A DNA stretch of 6,806 bases, taken from an uncultured Rhodopirellula sp. (GTDB taxonomy: Bacteria > Planctomycetota > Planctomycetia > Pirellulales > Pirellulaceae). The stretch is from contig CAJXTM010000202.1 of assembly GCA_913061385.1 (NCBI GenBank), forward strand, positions 1 to 6,806, written 5' to 3'. Of the stretch, positions 6,019 through 6,806 are shown in pieces (the stretch's first letter is position 1; each line of letters begins with the position of its first letter). A program made the translations under genes and the position numbers. The notes under the pieces were generated by a model. It did no database searches, had not been told where the DNA came from, and saw nothing but the letters and a program-made list of their open reading frames with translations.

Positions 6019-6302
6019 TTGAGAACCTAGAAGTCTTATCGTGCAGTGTGACGGACGTTGGCGAGCCTGAAAATGTCGATTTTCAACGAGCATCGGCCCG
6101 GCAGATGCCTCAAACACGCAAATCCCCGCTCAAACAGGGCCTTTGAGGGCCGCTGCCAAAACCACTCAAGCAGAAGTTACCGGGCTTCTTTTCTTCCCAA
6201 TTGCCACAATCCGGACCACCAAAACTCGAGAAGCGAACCGAAAAGTCAGAAACTGCGTCAAAGAAATAGTTGATTCTGCGCAAAACATGGGGTTTCTTCC
6301 CT
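6019..6302. other. Gap between the thioredoxin-fusion gene and the tRNA promoter
   Basis: I see no gene here. It separates the leftward protein gene from the rightward tRNA unit and should hold the promoter of the former, but no clean hexamer pair can be assigned. In particular there is no 3' end of 16S rRNA: the GGATCACCTCCTTT-type terminus that normally lies upstream of a tRNA-Ile/tRNA-Ala pair is absent. Confidence 0.6.
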
Positions 6303-6330
6303 TTGACAGCCAATCGAGTTTCCGTACACT
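6303..6330 (+). promoter_or_regulatory. Sigma70-type promoter for the tRNA-Ile/tRNA-Ala unit
   Basis: A perfect -35 hexamer TTGACA (6303-6308) is separated by 16 bases from TACACT (6325-6330), which matches four of six bases of TATAAT, including the conserved first, second and last positions. Transcription would start near 6337, about 60 bases before tRNA-Ile. The region after the -10 is GC-rich (TTGCCGC), as in growth-rate-controlled stable-RNA promoters. It is the best promoter-like sequence in the window and correctly placed. Confidence 0.65.
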
Positions 6331-6362
6331 TTGCCGCTTCCCTTGACCAAAGGTTCAGTCCG

Positions 6363-6376
6363 CAGCGGCAACGCTG
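6363..6376 (+). other. GNRA-tetraloop hairpin in the tRNA leader
   Basis: CAGCG (6363-6367) and CGCTG (6372-6376) form a perfect 5-bp stem capped by GCAA, a stable GNRA tetraloop. It lies between the predicted transcription start and tRNA-Ile, 21 bases before the tRNA. A role in processing the leader is plausible. No T-run follows, so it is not a terminator. Confidence 0.45.
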
Positions 6377-6397
6377 TAAACCGCGCCGGTCGAAAAA

Positions 6398-6471
6398 GGG
6401 CGTGTAGCTCAGTTGGTTAGAGCGCGTCGCTGATAACGACGAGGTCCCAGATTCGAATTCTGGCACGCCCA
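6398..6471 (+). tRNA. tRNA-Ile (anticodon GAT)
   Basis: A complete 74-base cloverleaf. The acceptor stem is GGGCGTG (6398-6404) with CACGCCC (6464-6470), all seven pairs Watson-Crick. The D-stem is GCTC/GAGC. The anticodon stem is CGTCG/CGACG around the loop CTGATAA, with anticodon GAT at 6432-6434. The variable loop is AGGTC. The T-stem is CCAGA/TCTGG with loop TTCGAAT. The discriminator base is A (6471). CCA is not encoded, so it must be added after transcription. It reads AUC and AUU codons. It is the first of a tRNA-Ile/tRNA-Ala pair that normally lies in the 16S-23S spacer. Confidence 0.98.
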
Positions 6472-6472
6472 C

Positions 6473-6541
6473 TTTTGGAAGTCTTGAAAGGTTCGTGTTT
6501 GACGCCTTGTCAAAACGCTCATGATCCTTCAGACTTCAAAA
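6473..6541 (+). other. Structured tRNA-Ile/tRNA-Ala spacer, long bulged stem
   Basis: The spacer folds back on itself. TTTT (6473-6476) pairs with AAAA (6538-6541), GAAGTCT (6478-6484) with AGACTTC (6531-6537), and, after single-base bulges, GA and AGG (up to 6491) with CCTTC (6526-6530, sharing its last bases with the inner end). An inner hairpin, TTTGAC/GTCAAA (6498-6503 and 6509-6514), caps the structure with loop GCCTT. Such stems in stable-RNA spacers are typical processing substrates. The pairing is my reading by eye. Confidence 0.5.
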
Positions 6542-6547
6542 CCTTGA

Positions 6548-6620
6548 GGGGGTGTAGCTCAGTTGGGAGAGCATCTGCTTTGCAAGCAGAGGGTCGTCGG
6601 TTCAAGTCCGTCCACCTCCA
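6548..6620 (+). tRNA. tRNA-Ala (anticodon TGC)
   Basis: A complete 73-base cloverleaf. The acceptor stem GGGGGTG (6548-6554) pairs with CACCTCC (6613-6619) and includes the G3-U70 wobble pair that marks alanine tRNAs. The D-stem is GCTC/GAGC. The anticodon stem is TCTGC/GCAGA around TTTGCAA, with anticodon TGC at 6581-6583. The variable loop is GGGTC. The T-stem GTCGG/CCGTC has one U-U mismatch (positions 50 and 64), with T-loop TTCAAGT. The discriminator base is A (6620). CCA is not encoded. It reads GCA and other GCN codons and lies 76 bases after tRNA-Ile, probably in the same transcript. Confidence 0.98.
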
Positions 6621-6758
6621 CTTAAGAAGTTTAGGAATTAACGTTCCTAATTGATTCAAGGCCCTTGTGGTCTTGAGCCGATCTGGGATGATTCAGCAGC
6701 TCATGTAGCGAACTGAGTCAACCGGAAAGGTTGATGAGAGAATTGGAACGGATGCCAC
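6621..6758 (+). other. Structured spacer downstream of tRNA-Ala
   Basis: No gene is visible. Three consecutive hairpins can be drawn: TTAGGAA/TTCCTAA (6631-6637 and 6644-6650, 7 bp, 6-base loop); TCAAGGCC/GGTCTTGA (6656-6663 and 6669-6676, 8 bp with one G-U pair); and TCAACC/GGTTGA (6718-6723 and 6729-6734, 6 bp, 5-base loop). None is followed by a T-run, so I do not call a terminator. This suits a spacer leading to further stable RNA such as 23S rRNA, but the 23S 5' end is not recognisable before the adapter begins. Confidence 0.5.
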
Positions 6759-6806
6759 CTGTCTCTTATACACATCTCCGAGCCCACGAGACCGAGGCTG
6801 ATCTCG
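6759..6806 (+). other. Nextera read-2 (i7 side) adapter remnant, not genomic
   Basis: Technical sequence. Positions 6759-6777 are CTGTCTCTTATACACATCT, the Tn5 mosaic end in the opposite orientation to the left copy. Positions 6778-6792 (CCGAGCCCACGAGAC) are the Nextera read-2 arm. Positions 6793-6800 (CGAGGCTG) sit where the i7 index belongs. Positions 6801-6806 begin the P7 oligo. Genomic sequence ends at 6758. Confidence 0.98.

Noticed and set aside
6110..6472. 120-codon minus-strand frame starting MGVPEFESGTSSL
   Set aside because: Its N-terminus is the antisense translation of tRNA-Ile, a well-known false protein start in databases. The rest runs through the tRNA leader and promoter.
6621..6758. 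5' end of 23S rRNA
   Set aside because: I looked for the conserved start (GGTCAAG-like, then GGTGGATGCC) and found only a partial resemblance, GGATGCC, at the very edge (6750-6756). That is insufficient to call it.
29..6777. 19-base mosaic ends in opposite orientation, looking like a Tn5-type transposon spanning the window
   Set aside because: Both copies are followed outward by Nextera read arms, index slots and flow-cell oligo sequence, and there is no transposase gene. They are library adapters.

Overview
The 6,806-base window is a short assembled contig that still carries Illumina Nextera adapter sequence at both ends (1-47 and 6759-6806). Genuine genomic DNA is therefore 48-6758. The content points to a planctomycete of the Rhodopirellula/Pirellulaceae type. 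The reasons are a secreted protein resembling the planctomycete family DUF1598, a long thioredoxin-fusion protein of a kind I associate with planctomycetes, weak or absent Shine-Dalgarno sequences, wide intergenic gaps, and a tRNA-Ile/tRNA-Ala pair that is not preceded by 16S rRNA. The organism call is an inference from gene content; no marker here fixes the species.

Layout from left to right. A 3'-truncated gene for a secreted DUF1598-like protein (48-599, minus) is separated by a 634-base gap with no convincing gene from gnd, 6-phosphogluconate dehydrogenase (1234-2718, plus). Beyond gnd lies a repeat-rich non-coding stretch (2719-3143) with two different short tandem arrays of about 19 bases per unit, one of them running directly into a long imperfect hairpin. 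A small unknown gene for a basic protein follows (3144-3560, minus); its leader holds a hairpin plus T-tract resembling an intrinsic terminator. After a 472-base gap comes a 637-residue exported protein (4033-5946, minus) with Ca-binding-like Asp/Asn loops, TPR-like helices and a C-terminal TlpA/thioredoxin domain with a WCEPC active site.

The right end is a stable-RNA region: a good sigma70-type promoter (6303-6330), tRNA-Ile(GAT) and tRNA-Ala(TGC), with structured spacers between and after them. This tRNA pair normally sits between 16S and 23S rRNA. Here a protein gene and the pair's own promoter lie upstream instead, which fits the split rRNA genes known from planctomycetes. Whether 23S follows cannot be seen.

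The protein genes are on alternating strands and well separated, so they look like independent transcription units. gnd serves the oxidative pentose phosphate pathway; the thioredoxin fusion and the DUF1598-like protein are probably envelope proteins. I found no convincing undescribed defence, mobile or biosynthetic system. The points most worth a second look are the paired 19-base tandem arrays, the terminator-like leader of the small basic gene, the architecture of the thioredoxin fusion, and the tRNA pair without 16S.
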